In this document: positions 6,168-12,212 of the stretch, piece by piece
Position numbering within the stretch: position 1 is the stretch's first letter
Layout of the letters: each line of letters opens with the position of its first letter
NCBI GenBank assembly: GCA_012797915.1
Contig: JAAZOE010000100.1
Location: forward strand, 1-12,212
Length of the DNA stretch: 12,212 bases
Direction: 5' to 3'
DNA from: Candidatus Zixiibacteriota bacterium
GTDB lineage: Bacteria; Zixibacteria; MSB-5A5; GN15; JAAZOE01
Program-made: the position numbers and the translations under genes
Notes under the pieces: model-generated
The model's input: the letters and a program-made list of their open reading frames with translations, nothing else
Database searches by the model: none
Told to the model about the DNA's origin: nothing

Positions 6168-6812
6168 ATGATCAGTGGAGTAAGCCAAATCAGTGGATAC
6201 ACCGGCGCGACCGACCTTGCCGCCGTCCTGAAGAGCCGGCGCGAGGAGATGTTCTCGCAGATCGACACCGGCGGCGACGGGTACCTCGACACGGTGGAAC
6301 TGCAGTCGTTCAGCCAACAGCCGGCCGCCAAGGTCCAGGGACCGAGCGCGGATGAGATCATGGCGGCGATGGACACCGACGATGACGGGCGGATCAGCCG
6401 AACCGAATTCGAGACCGCGGCGACCGAAATGGACACCCAGAGGGCCTCACGGAAAGCGAGTCCGCCTCCGCCGGAGAAACCGAGTTTCTCCGACCTGGAT
6501 GCGAACGGCGACGGTTCCATCAGCCTGGAGGAACTGGAGGCAGCAGCCCCGCAGTCTTCGGGGGATGCCCGGGGACCGAGCGCAGATGAATTCCTGGCCG
6601 CCATGGACGCCAACGGCAACGGGACAATCAGTCAGGCCGAATTCGACGCCGCCCAAGCCGCGATGGAAAGCCGGATGATCACCGCCACGACGCCCACAAC
6701 CGGATCCGGGGAGGGGACCTCCGGCGGGGAGTCGGCGGTCAACCGTTTCCTCGAGAGGTATCTCGGCGGGTATCGAGCCGAGACGCAATCGGTCCTGAAT
6801 CTGCTGGGGTAG
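6168..6812 (+). CDS. Four-EF-hand calcium-binding protein
   Basis: This 214-residue protein has four EF-hand loops with Asp at position 1 and Glu at position 12: residues 33-44 (DTGGDGYLDTVE), 69-80 (DTDDDGRISRTE), 111-122 (DANGDGSISLEE) and 147-158 (DANGNGTISQAE). The fourth has Asn at loop position 5. Hands 1-2 and 3-4 form two pairs separated by a Pro-rich linker (about 97-106). Residues 57-90 and 135-168 are a clear duplication (GPSADE...AAMD). The N-terminus (MISGVSQISGYTG) is not a Sec signal. The C-terminus ends in a Gly/Thr linker and the helix VNRFLERYLGGYR. The start at 6168 is fixed by a very strong Shine-Dalgarno, suggesting high translation when unmasked. Likely a calcium buffer or calcium-dependent adaptor; the partner is unknown. 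It lies directly upstream of the two-component genes. Confidence 0.93.
   Translation: MISGVSQISGYTGATDLAAVLKSRREEMFSQIDTGGDGYLDTVELQSFSQQPAAKVQGPSADEIMAAMDTDDDGRISRTEFETAATEMDTQRASRKASPPPPEKPSFSDLDANGDGSISLEELEAAAPQSSGDARGPSADEFLAAMDANGNGTISQAEFDAAQAAMESRMITATTPTTGSGEGTSGGESAVNRFLERYLGGYRAETQSVLNLLG
6336..6671 (+). repeat. Internal duplication within the EF-hand gene
   Basis: Codons 57-90 (6336-6437) and 135-168 (6570-6671) encode closely similar segments, both containing GPSADE, AAMD and an EF-hand loop. The DNA is also still similar (GGACCGAGCGC followed by GATGA in both, one base differing between), which points to a fairly recent duplication of a two-hand unit. Confidence 0.7.
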
Positions 6813-6819
6813 ACGCAGG

Positions 6820-6850
6820 AACCGGCCGAAGCCGATCCCTTCGGCCGGTT
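6820..6850 (+). terminator. Terminator of the EF-hand gene
   Basis: AACCGGCCGAAG (6820-6831) and CTTCGGCCGGTT (6839-6850) form a perfect 12-base-pair stem with a 7-base loop, starting 7 bases after the stop. The following TGTCCT is only weakly T-rich, so some readthrough into the response regulator gene is possible. Confidence 0.7.
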
Positions 6851-6946
6851 TGTCCTCCCGCGGAAAGGTAGTCTTCACTGGGCGGGCAGCCATGGATGAA
6901 CTGCGGATGGATTCCGGGAACGGATTTTACCGGGGTCGGGAAAACG

Positions 6947-6952
6947 TATAAT
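6947..6952 (+). promoter_or_regulatory. Isolated perfect -10 hexamer upstream of the response regulator
   Basis: TATAAT at 6947-6952 is a perfect -10 but has only a poor -35 (TTTTAC region, about 6925). It could be a second, activator-dependent promoter. A transcript from here would carry the GTTAY repeats in its leader. Confidence 0.25.
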
Positions 6953-6971
6953 CTATTGGAGCACAAAGAAG

Positions 6972-6987
6972 GTTACAAATTGTTACG
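6972..6987 (+). promoter_or_regulatory. Tandem GTTAC repeat resembling the RstA box
   Basis: GTTACAAATTGTTAC holds two GTTAC half-sites 10 bases apart (6972 and 6982), the one-turn spacing typical of OmpR-family regulators. TACAAATTGTTACG (6974-6987) matches the recalled E. coli RstA box TACATNTNGTTACA at 10 of 12 fixed positions. It lies just upstream of a -35, a position suited to activation. Confidence 0.55.
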
Positions 6988-6992
6988 AAGGT

Positions 6993-7022
6993 TTGATACA
7001 ATTCCGGTGTCTATGTTATACA
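6993..7022 (+). promoter_or_regulatory. Candidate promoter of the two-component operon
   Basis: TTGATA (6993-6998, 5 of 6 to consensus) and TATACA (7017-7022, 4 of 6) are 18 bases apart. Transcription would start near 7029, leaving a leader of about 70 bases that contains a TCCGGCG/CGCCGGA hairpin at 7050-7075. Confidence 0.45.
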
Positions 7023-7029
7023 ATGTTAT
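7015..7029 (+). promoter_or_regulatory. Second tandem GTTAT repeat, over the -10
   Basis: GTTATACAATGTTAT has two GTTAT half-sites 10 bases apart (7015 and 7025). Its first half-site lies 43 bases (about four helical turns) after that of the upstream GTTAC pair. It covers the -10 and predicted start, a position suited to negative autoregulation. Confidence 0.42.
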
Positions 7030-7100
7030 CACATTCAACGAATGGAACCTCCGGCGGACCGATCCCGTCGCCGGACATGACGGGTACTAAGGGCAGGCGA

Positions 7101-7805
7101 ATGATAAAGAATGGTGTATCATCGACCCGTATTCTTCTGGTCGAAGACGATGTGAAGCTTTCCCGCCTGGTGACGGAATTTCTGCAACGTCACAGCTACA
7201 CGGTTGCGGTCGAGTATCGCGGCGACCGGGCCGTCGACCGAATTATCCAGGAAAATCCCGACCTGGTCATCCTGGATGTCATGTTGCCGGGGATGGATGG
7301 CTTCGACATCTGCAAACGGGTCCGGCCGCAGTTCCGGCACCCAATCCTGATCTTAACGGCCCGGGGGGAGGAGGCCGATGAGCTGGTCGGGCTGGAGTTG
7401 GGGGCCGATGATTACATGGCCAAACCGGTCCGTCCGCCGCTTCTCCTGGCCCGGATCAAAACGCTGCTCCGCCGGTCCCAGCGGTACAGCAGCGAAACGC
7501 AGCAGATTACGCTCGGCGCCCTGGTCATCGACGCCGCCGCCCGGACGGTCCTGATCGGCGACCGCCCGGTCGAACTGACCTCCATGGAATTCGACCTCCT
7601 CTGGCTGTTGGCCAGTCACTCGGGTGAGGTGGTGACCCGCGACCAGATCAGCCAGACTCTGCAGGGCCGGGATTGGGACGGCCTGGGACGGTCGATCGAC
7701 CTGTGCATTTCCCGCCTGCGGCGGAAACTGGGGGACGACGGCAAGAAGCCGGAATGGATACGCTCCATCCGCGGCACGGGATATATGTTGGCGGCGGAAG
7801 CATGA
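7101..7805 (+). CDS. OmpR/PhoB-family response regulator, RstA-like
   Basis: This is a 234-residue cytoplasmic DNA-binding regulator. The receiver domain (about 10-125) has the acidic pocket VEDD (14-17), phospho-acceptor D59 in VILDVMLPG, switch T86 and K108 (MAKP). The C-terminal winged helix (about 135-232) has SMEFDLLWLLASH, VVTRDQISQ, the recognition-helix region GLGRSIDLCISRLRRKLG and the wing IRSIRGTGYML. Segments such as VEYRGDRAVDRII, PPLLLARIK and DGLGRSID resemble E. coli RstA more than PhoB or OmpR, as recalled. The ATG at 7101 is chosen because AAGGG lies 7 bases upstream and conservation begins there; longer in-frame starts lack a site. Its stop overlaps the kinase start (ATGA), so the two are co-transcribed and translationally coupled. 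It may autoregulate through the GTTAY repeats upstream. Confidence 0.93.
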   Translation: MIKNGVSSTRILLVEDDVKLSRLVTEFLQRHSYTVAVEYRGDRAVDRIIQENPDLVILDVMLPGMDGFDICKRVRPQFRHPILILTARGEEADELVGLELGADDYMAKPVRPPLLLARIKTLLRRSQRYSSETQQITLGALVIDAAARTVLIGDRPVELTSMEFDLLWLLASHSGEVVTRDQISQTLQGRDWDGLGRSIDLCISRLRRKLGDDGKKPEWIRSIRGTGYMLAAEA

Positions 7806-9169
7806 GACGTTTGTATTTCCGCATCATCCTGGGCATGCTGGTCATGGTGGTTCTGTCGTTTTTCGTACCGGCCATCCTGTTTCGGATGGATGGCCGGCGG
7901 GGTCACGGACGAGAACCGGGGCAGGGGCCGCGGCCCGAATCCCCGGTCATGCTCAGCGGATCGGCCGAAATACTGAAAACCCGTCTCGAAAACGTCCCCC
8001 CGGCCGAACTGGACCGACAGCTGGACTCTTTGCGAAGATTTTTCCGCTTCCCGATCGTGCTGACTGACCTTGCCGATACGACCATCCCCGCCGAGATTCG
8101 CCAGCGCGGCGACACCGGCCGCATGGTCAGCGAGGAAATCGCCGGCGGTCGGGAGCGGGTCTATGTTCCGCTGAAGAACACCGGCAAGGTCCTGATCCTC
8201 GGACGGATGGCCGAACCGCGGGGACCCGATACGAAATCGATTATCATCGTCGTCGCCCTGGTGCTCGGCATCGTCAGCGTCTCCGGATTTTTGATTATGG
8301 CACCCCTGGTCCGCGACCTGCGGAGACTGGAAAACGCCGCCTCCCGGTTCGGCCAGGGGGATTTGAACAGCCGGGCCGAGGTGAAATCGAGAGACGCCGT
8401 CGGCAGCGTCGCCCGCCGCTTCAACCTCATGGCCGCCGGCATCCAGGGACTGATCCAGCGGGAACGGCAACTGCTCCAATCGGTCTCCCATGAACTCCGG
8501 ACCCCCATCGCCCGCATCCGTTTCGACCTCGACATGCTTCAGAATGCCGAATCACCGGAGGAACAACGCCGCCGCATCGAGGAGATCGACGCCGAGGTCA
8601 CCGAGATCGACCAACTCGTCGGCGAGCTTCTCGATTACAACCGGATCCATTCGGAATCGCTGTCGGTAGAACGAACGCCGGTGGCAGTGCGGGAGGTCCT
8701 GGAGGAAATCATCGCCCGCCTGCATGATTTCCGTCCGGACGTGGAAATCGATATTCCTCTCGAGACCGACCCCGAATGCCGGGTGACCGCCGACCGGATG
8801 TTGTTCCGGCGGGCCGTGCAAAACCTCCTGGCCAACGCTTTGCGATACGCCCGCCGTCGGGTGGTTATCCGCTGCTCCCGCGGCGAGGCGGAAACAACCG
8901 TGGAAGTCTGCGACGACGGCCCGGGAGTGCCCCCGGAGCGTCGCGAGGAAATCATGATGCCCTTCAACCGCGGGCAGGACGGCGGCATGCGATCCTCCGG
9001 CGGTGTGGGCCTGGGATTGTCGATCGTCCGCCGGATCGTTGAGCTTCATGGCGGCACGCTGACCGTGGGCGAGGCGGATATCGGCGGGGCCTGTTTTGCA
9101 ACCCGGTGGCCGGACCGCAACCCACGATCGACCGGAGACTCCGGGAAAGGAACAGGGAAAGCTCTGTGA
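7802..9169 (+). CDS. Sensor histidine kinase, RstB-like
   Basis: This is a 455-residue inner-membrane kinase, partner of the preceding regulator. TM1 is about residues 6-26, followed by a periplasmic region of roughly 118 residues that begins with a Gly/Pro/Arg-rich stretch (30-48). TM2 is about 146-168 and leads into a HAMP domain (to about 220, with LENAASRFGQGDL). The DHp helix carries the phospho-acceptor H230 in SVSHELRTP. The ATPase domain has the N box (N341, N345 in NLLANALRYA), the G1 box DDGPGV (371-376), PFNR (387-390) and GGVGLGLSIV (400-409). All catalytic boxes are intact. The short sensor region and sequences such as RFGQGDLNSR and NALRYA resemble RstB. The stimulus is not known from sequence. 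The ATG overlaps the regulator stop. The 20-residue tail after the ATPase domain is low-complexity. Confidence 0.94.
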   Translation: MRRLYFRIILGMLVMVVLSFFVPAILFRMDGRRGHGREPGQGPRPESPVMLSGSAEILKTRLENVPPAELDRQLDSLRRFFRFPIVLTDLADTTIPAEIRQRGDTGRMVSEEIAGGRERVYVPLKNTGKVLILGRMAEPRGPDTKSIIIVVALVLGIVSVSGFLIMAPLVRDLRRLENAASRFGQGDLNSRAEVKSRDAVGSVARRFNLMAAGIQGLIQRERQLLQSVSHELRTPIARIRFDLDMLQNAESPEEQRRRIEEIDAEVTEIDQLVGELLDYNRIHSESLSVERTPVAVREVLEEIIARLHDFRPDVEIDIPLETDPECRVTADRMLFRRAVQNLLANALRYARRRVVIRCSRGEAETTVEVCDDGPGVPPERREEIMMPFNRGQDGGMRSSGGVGLGLSIVRRIVELHGGTLTVGEADIGGACFATRWPDRNPRSTGDSGKGTGKAL

Positions 9170-9176
9170 ACGATGA

Positions 9177-9195
9177 CGGCCGGCATGCCCGGCCG
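9177..9195. other. Small GC hairpin after the kinase gene
   Basis: CGGCCGG (9177-9183) and CCGGCCG (9189-9195) pair perfectly around CATGC, 8 bases after the kinase stop. There is no T-tract; the main terminator is further downstream. It may protect the mRNA 3' end. Confidence 0.3.
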
Positions 9196-9226
9196 AGAAA
9201 ATTACCTCCTGACCCTTGCTACAAAA

Positions 9227-9258
9227 AAACGGGAGGCGCCGCCCGGCGTCTCCCGTTT
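9227..9258. terminator. Bidirectional terminator between kinase and cysteine peptidase genes
   Basis: A 14-base-pair stem (9227-9240 with 9245-9258, one G-U pair) and a 4-base loop are flanked by T-rich sequence on both strands: TTTATTATT on the plus strand and a run of seven T on the minus strand. It lies between convergent genes and can stop transcription from both sides. Confidence 0.88.
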
Positions 9259-9287
9259 ATTATTCACCGTTTCAATACATTGCGGGG

Positions 9288-11249
9288 TCAGCAGGGAGCC
9301 GGACCGCCGCGGAAGATAAAACTGATCAGGTAAACCGCATCGCCGACATTCACGTTGCCGTCGCAGTTGGCGTCACCGGCCGTCAGCGGCGCCGGCGCCG
9401 GACCGCCGCGGAAGACATAGGTAATGATATAGACCGCATCGCCGATGTTGACGACGCCGTCGCCATTGGCATCCCCCTTGACATACTCTTCGATGCCGGC
9501 GACCGTCAGGTCATCGAGGTTCCAGCCGCCCAGCTGCAGGCCGCCGTCGGTGATAAGCCGGAACGTGACGGCAACGTCGGGGTCGGCATCAGCATAGGCG
9601 GAGATATCGACGTCGTGCCATTCCCATTCGGCGTCGATATGGTCATGGTCGGGGTCGTTCTGCCAGACCAGATTACCATTGACGTAAATTTGGGCTTGAT
9701 CGTAAATACCCTTCTCCACCGACAGCCAACGCCAGAACTGCAGCCGGGTTTTGCTGATCGACGAGCAATCGATGGCCGGCGAGGTCAGGGACATGTCGGC
9801 GTTGGCCGCGTAGGCCCCGCTCAGATCGGTGCCCCAGATGGTGTCGGGGGAATGGGCCGACGGCGGATCGATCTGATTGCCGCCGGAGGGAGCGCCCCTG
9901 CCCCACTCGTCCGGGGTTCCGCTGTGCGTCCAGGCTTCTTCCTTTTCCATGTCGTCCACATAGACCGCCGTGTAATTCCCCACGAGAATGTACACCGGCA
10001 CCGTGAAATCCCCCTGATCGGTGGTGACCAGCAAGGTGAAATCGATCTGGGTTCCCGGCGCCATGGAGGCATCGATCTGGACGGTGAAGTGCGGCGCCAC
10101 GGTGGTCACCACCTCATTGTACGGCAGATCCGGCACGTCCGCGTCCTCATCGGTGATAGTCACACCCGCCTGGGATGTTTGCAGCGTCCCTTTCCCGCCG
10201 GTGGCCGTGGTCAGACCGGTGTTGCGGAGATTGATCGAAACCGTGGCCGTCTCCCCCGGCTCCACCGCGCCGTCGCCGTCGCCGGTCAGTTCCATCGCCT
10301 GGTTTCCCTCATACGCGATGGTCACCGGGGCAGGGGGATAGAGCGGCAGCACGGTATTCCGGCCGATGCCGCAATTTTCCCACTTGATGAGGAAATACCC
10401 GCCCAAACCGCCCCACCAGTCTCCCCAGCTATTCTTACAGATCCAGGCACCCTGGCCGGTTCCGCAGGCGTTGTCGTCCCAGCCGACAATGGCAATCAGG
10501 TGTCCGCCCTCGAAATCCCCCCACGTGTATTCATAACAGCCGCTTTCGTAATACCGGAAATCTTCATACACCGAAAAACTGGAATTGACCGGGCCGATCA
10601 ACAGGGCCGTCTTGATCGCCTCCACCGTGTTTTCGACATACTGCCAGCCGCCCAGCTTGACCTGCACCGGGCAGATATCCTGCGTGCAGGGAACCGCGTC
10701 GTCGGCCTGGTACGGCATGCAGGTCTCGGCCACCGCGCCATACCGCTGGAACAACTCATAGACCGGCTCCGCCCATCCGCCGGCGCAACTGGCGCCATAG
10801 ATATTGCATGACAGCGCCTGCTGCTCGGCCAAGTCGTACTCGATCCCGTCATGTTTCTTGATATTGGCCTCGAACGCGCCGGTTGCCCCGAACGCCCAGC
10901 AGCTGCCGCAGCTTCCCTGGCTTTTCACCGGGGTCATGACGCTGGAATCACGCCAGTCGAAATAGGCCGGAAACAGCCTCCCCTTCTCGGCCGTCAACTT
11001 GGGCTGACGGGCCAGCCACTGCTCATACCCCTTGGGTGTTTGCTCACCCAGGAGAGCCCGGAATTCCTCCCGCGTCATTTCCGCGGTGGAGGTCCGCCCG
11101 GCCGTCCAATGATGCCCCTTTTGATCGATCTGCGTTTGAATCTCGGCCACCGTCCGGTCGACGGCGTCACGGTCGGCTACGGTTTGCGCCAGGCCGATCC
11201 CGGCCAAAAGCATTGCCCCGGTGAAAGCAACGATGACAACAGTCCTCAC
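9288..11249 (-). CDS. Secreted papain-family (C1A) cysteine peptidase with C-terminal dockerin pair
   Basis: This is a 653-residue exported protein. The signal peptide spans residues 1-21 (MRTVVIVAFT then a hydrophobic core to LA). A short propeptide precedes the C1A domain (about 95-305), with Q111 of the oxyanion hole, catalytic C117 in GSCGSCWAF, H250 in GGH and N273 in KNSWG, so the active site is complete. Then come an Ig/CARDB-like region (about 310-425), a jelly-roll/MAM-like region (about 430-587) and two dockerin-type calcium loops (DANGDGVVNIGD from 593, DANCDGNVNVGD from 626), each followed by FRGGPAP. The chain ends in Cys. The GTG start has GAGGAGGT 4 bases upstream; a longer in-frame ATG at 11303 would lie at or before the predicted transcript start. 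Likely role: extracellular protein degradation, with dockerins for surface attachment. Confidence 0.93.
   Translation of the reverse strand: MRTVVIVAFTGAMLLAGIGLAQTVADRDAVDRTVAEIQTQIDQKGHHWTAGRTSTAEMTREEFRALLGEQTPKGYEQWLARQPKLTAEKGRLFPAYFDWRDSSVMTPVKSQGSCGSCWAFGATGAFEANIKKHDGIEYDLAEQQALSCNIYGASCAGGWAEPVYELFQRYGAVAETCMPYQADDAVPCTQDICPVQVKLGGWQYVENTVEAIKTALLIGPVNSSFSVYEDFRYYESGCYEYTWGDFEGGHLIAIVGWDDNACGTGQGAWICKNSWGDWWGGLGGYFLIKWENCGIGRNTVLPLYPPAPVTIAYEGNQAMELTGDGDGAVEPGETATVSINLRNTGLTTATGGKGTLQTSQAGVTITDEDADVPDLPYNEVVTTVAPHFTVQIDASMAPGTQIDFTLLVTTDQGDFTVPVYILVGNYTAVYVDDMEKEEAWTHSGTPDEWGRGAPSGGNQIDPPSAHSPDTIWGTDLSGAYAANADMSLTSPAIDCSSISKTRLQFWRWLSVEKGIYDQAQIYVNGNLVWQNDPDHDHIDAEWEWHDVDISAYADADPDVAVTFRLITDGGLQLGGWNLDDLTVAGIEEYVKGDANGDGVVNIGDAVYIITYVFRGGPAPAPLTAGDANCDGNVNVGDAVYLISFIFRGGPAPC
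9300..9479 (-). repeat. Tandem dockerin repeat
   Basis: Residues 591-617 and 624-650 of the cysteine peptidase are two copies of a unit reading GDAN-DG-VN-GDAVY, then FRGGPAP. Each copy has one calcium loop and one hydrophobic helix. No cohesin partner is encoded in this window. Confidence 0.85.
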
Positions 11250-11296
11250 ACGAACCTCCTCATGGGAATACGGGTGCGGTACGGGCGACGGGTGGG

Positions 11297-11329
11297 CCGT
11301 CATAGCATAATATAAAACGATCCGTCATA
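11297..11329. repeat. Direct repeat CCGTCATA flanking the peptidase -10
   Basis: CCGTCATA occurs at 11297-11304 and 11322-11329, 25 bases apart. One copy lies at the predicted transcript start and one between -35 and -10. It could be an operator, or chance. Confidence 0.35.
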
Positions 11330-11336
11330 TTGTCAA
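11307..11336 (-). promoter_or_regulatory. Strong sigma70-like promoter of the cysteine peptidase
   Basis: On the minus strand, TTGACA (11331-11336, perfect) and TATTAT (11307-11312, 5 of 6) are 18 bases apart; an overlapping TATATT gives a 16-base spacer. The predicted start near 11300 leaves a leader of about 50 bases and supports the GTG start at 11249. Confidence 0.75.
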
Positions 11337-11444
11337 GCCGCAAGACTCCCCGGCCCCTTCGGTCAAACCGCCCCGGGCGTTCGACACGGGCCCGACAGCT
11401 GCCGACCGCCCGACAACATCCGTCCCCGCCGTCGATGAAACCCC

Positions 11445-11473
11445 TTGCCGAATTGTCCGTATTCCAATATCAT
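11445..11473 (+). promoter_or_regulatory. Promoter of the DUF418 gene
   Basis: TTGCCG (11445-11450) and TATCAT (11468-11473, 5 of 6) are 17 bases apart. The arrangement mirrors the M3 peptidase promoter, including the shared ten bases CTTGCCGAAT. The predicted leader is about 37 bases. Confidence 0.55.
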
Positions 11474-11516
11474 AGGCAGTCAACCTCCTCCAATCGCTTG
11501 AGCAAAGGCGGCCGAT

Positions 11517-12212
11517 ATGACCGAAAGAAACGATCACGATCCGCATCTGAACGACCGCGACCCGGCGGCGGAAACCGTCGCAACCGGAACCGGGGCGAAA
11601 TCGAAACCACCGCTGCTCGACCGCCCGGTCAGCGAGGGTGAACGCCTTTCCTCTGTGGATACGTTGCGGGGATTCGCCCTCTTCGGCATCCTGGTCGTCA
11701 ACATCACCTTCTTCTCTCAGCCATTCGCCGCCTTCATGTCACCGCATCTGGTCGGCGGATTCACCGGCGCGAATTTTGCGATCTGGGCCCTGACCCAGCT
11801 GCTATTCACTGAAAAATTCATCTCCATCTTTTCCATGTTGTTCGGAGCTGGGTTGGTGCTGATGAACGACCGTGCCGCTCTGGCCGGACGGAACTTCGGC
11901 AAGATTTACTTCCGACGCCTGCGCTGGCTGTTCATCATCGGCATGATCCACGCCTATTTCCTTTGGGCGGGAGACATTCTGGTCAGTTACGCCCTCTGCG
12001 GATTTGTCCTGTATCCGTTCCGCAAGAAGACGCCGAAAGGGCTTATCATCGCCGGCATCATCTTTCTGTTGGTTGGGATGCTGTTGATGGCCGGCGCCGG
12101 CGCGGGACTGGGGTTTTTCCGGGGACAGGCCGAGAGAGTCTCCGCCGCGGTGGCAGCCGGGGAGGAAGTATCTCCAGATGAACTGGCGCTGATCGACAGC
12201 TGGAAGCAAGTC
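11517..12212 (+). CDS. DUF418 / YeiB-like membrane protein (3' end cut by window edge)
   Basis: The frame is open from the ATG to the window end (232 residues, no stop), so the C-terminal half, where the DUF418 domain proper normally lies, is not seen. After a hydrophilic N-terminus of about 45 residues, the sequence has the YeiB-type start SVDTLRGFALFGILVVNI (46-63). It continues with FTEKFISIFSMLFGAGLVL (97-115), RRLRWLFIIGMIHAYFLWAG (133-152) and DILVSYALCGFVLYPFR (153-169). These are transmembrane helices with the conserved RG, FSMLFG and WAGDIL elements of the family. It is an inner-membrane protein, distantly related to acyltransferase-3-like proteins, and its biochemical role is not established. 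AAAGG lies 8 bases before the ATG. It is divergent from the cysteine peptidase. Confidence 0.88.
   Translation, partial: MTERNDHDPHLNDRDPAAETVATGTGAKSKPPLLDRPVSEGERLSSVDTLRGFALFGILVVNITFFSQPFAAFMSPHLVGGFTGANFAIWALTQLLFTEKFISIFSMLFGAGLVLMNDRAALAGRNFGKIYFRRLRWLFIIGMIHAYFLWAGDILVSYALCGFVLYPFRKKTPKGLIIAGIIFLLVGMLLMAGAGAGLGFFRGQAERVSAAVAAGEEVSPDELALIDSWKQV

Noticed and set aside
6896..7090. 64-residue frame ahead of the response regulator
   Set aside because: It runs through the promoter and the GTTAY repeats, has no ribosome site and looks like nothing known.
7616..8491. 291-residue frame on the minus strand, antisense to the regulator and kinase
   Set aside because: There is no start signal or domain, and the composition is that of a shadow of the kinase gene.
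9216..10811. 531-residue open frame on the plus strand, antisense to the cysteine peptidase
   Set aside because: The peptide is a low-information Arg/Gly/Val/Ile-rich sequence with no domain, it begins across the terminator, and the opposite strand encodes a complete peptidase.
11250..11303. Longer cysteine peptidase start at the ATG at 11303
   Set aside because: It would place a polar Pro/His-rich stretch before the signal peptide and would begin at or before the predicted transcript start; the GTG at 11249 has a proper ribosome site.

Overview
The window is GC-rich, gene-dense bacterial DNA, probably from an uncultured FCB-group lineage. The best clue is the C-terminal dockerin pair of the cysteine peptidase, whose repeats read GDAVYxIxxxFRGGPAP. 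From memory this wording is very common in secreted proteins of candidate division Zixibacteria and its relatives; the assignment is inference. There is no rRNA, tRNA, CRISPR array, insertion sequence or phage gene, and both edges cut genes.

Layout. (1) 1-588 (+) is the 3' part of a class I SAM-dependent methyltransferase. (2) 644-4135 (-) is a probable two-gene operon: an exported M3-family zinc oligopeptidase followed 51 bp later by a DAACS-type amino acid/dicarboxylate symporter. It has a clear sigma70-like promoter with a palindrome over the -35. (3) 4333-4716 (+) is a small SpoIIAA/STAS-like protein. (4) 4983-5900 (-) is an exported CBM9/DOMON-like protein with a glycine-rich insertion, ended by a strong terminator. 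(5) 6168-6812 (+) is a four-EF-hand protein, divergent from (4), with a long structured leader and a hairpin that can mask its very strong Shine-Dalgarno. (6) 7101-9169 (+) is an RstA/RstB-like two-component pair with overlapping stop and start. (7) 9288-11249 (-) is a secreted papain-family peptidase with beta-sandwich and dockerin domains, convergent with the kinase and sharing a bidirectional terminator. (8) 11517-end (+) is a DUF418/YeiB-like membrane protein, cut by the window edge.

How they may work together. The upstream region of the response regulator holds two tandem GTTAY direct repeats of 10 bp period, one of them close to the E. coli RstA box as I remember it. A related sequence starting GGTTACAA lies in the divergent promoter region between the glycine-rich exported protein and the EF-hand protein. 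This suggests a local regulon in which the two-component system controls itself and that gene pair, possibly in response to divalent cations or envelope state. The M3 peptidase plus symporter looks like a peptide-scavenging unit, and the dockerin peptidase adds a second secreted proteolytic activity.
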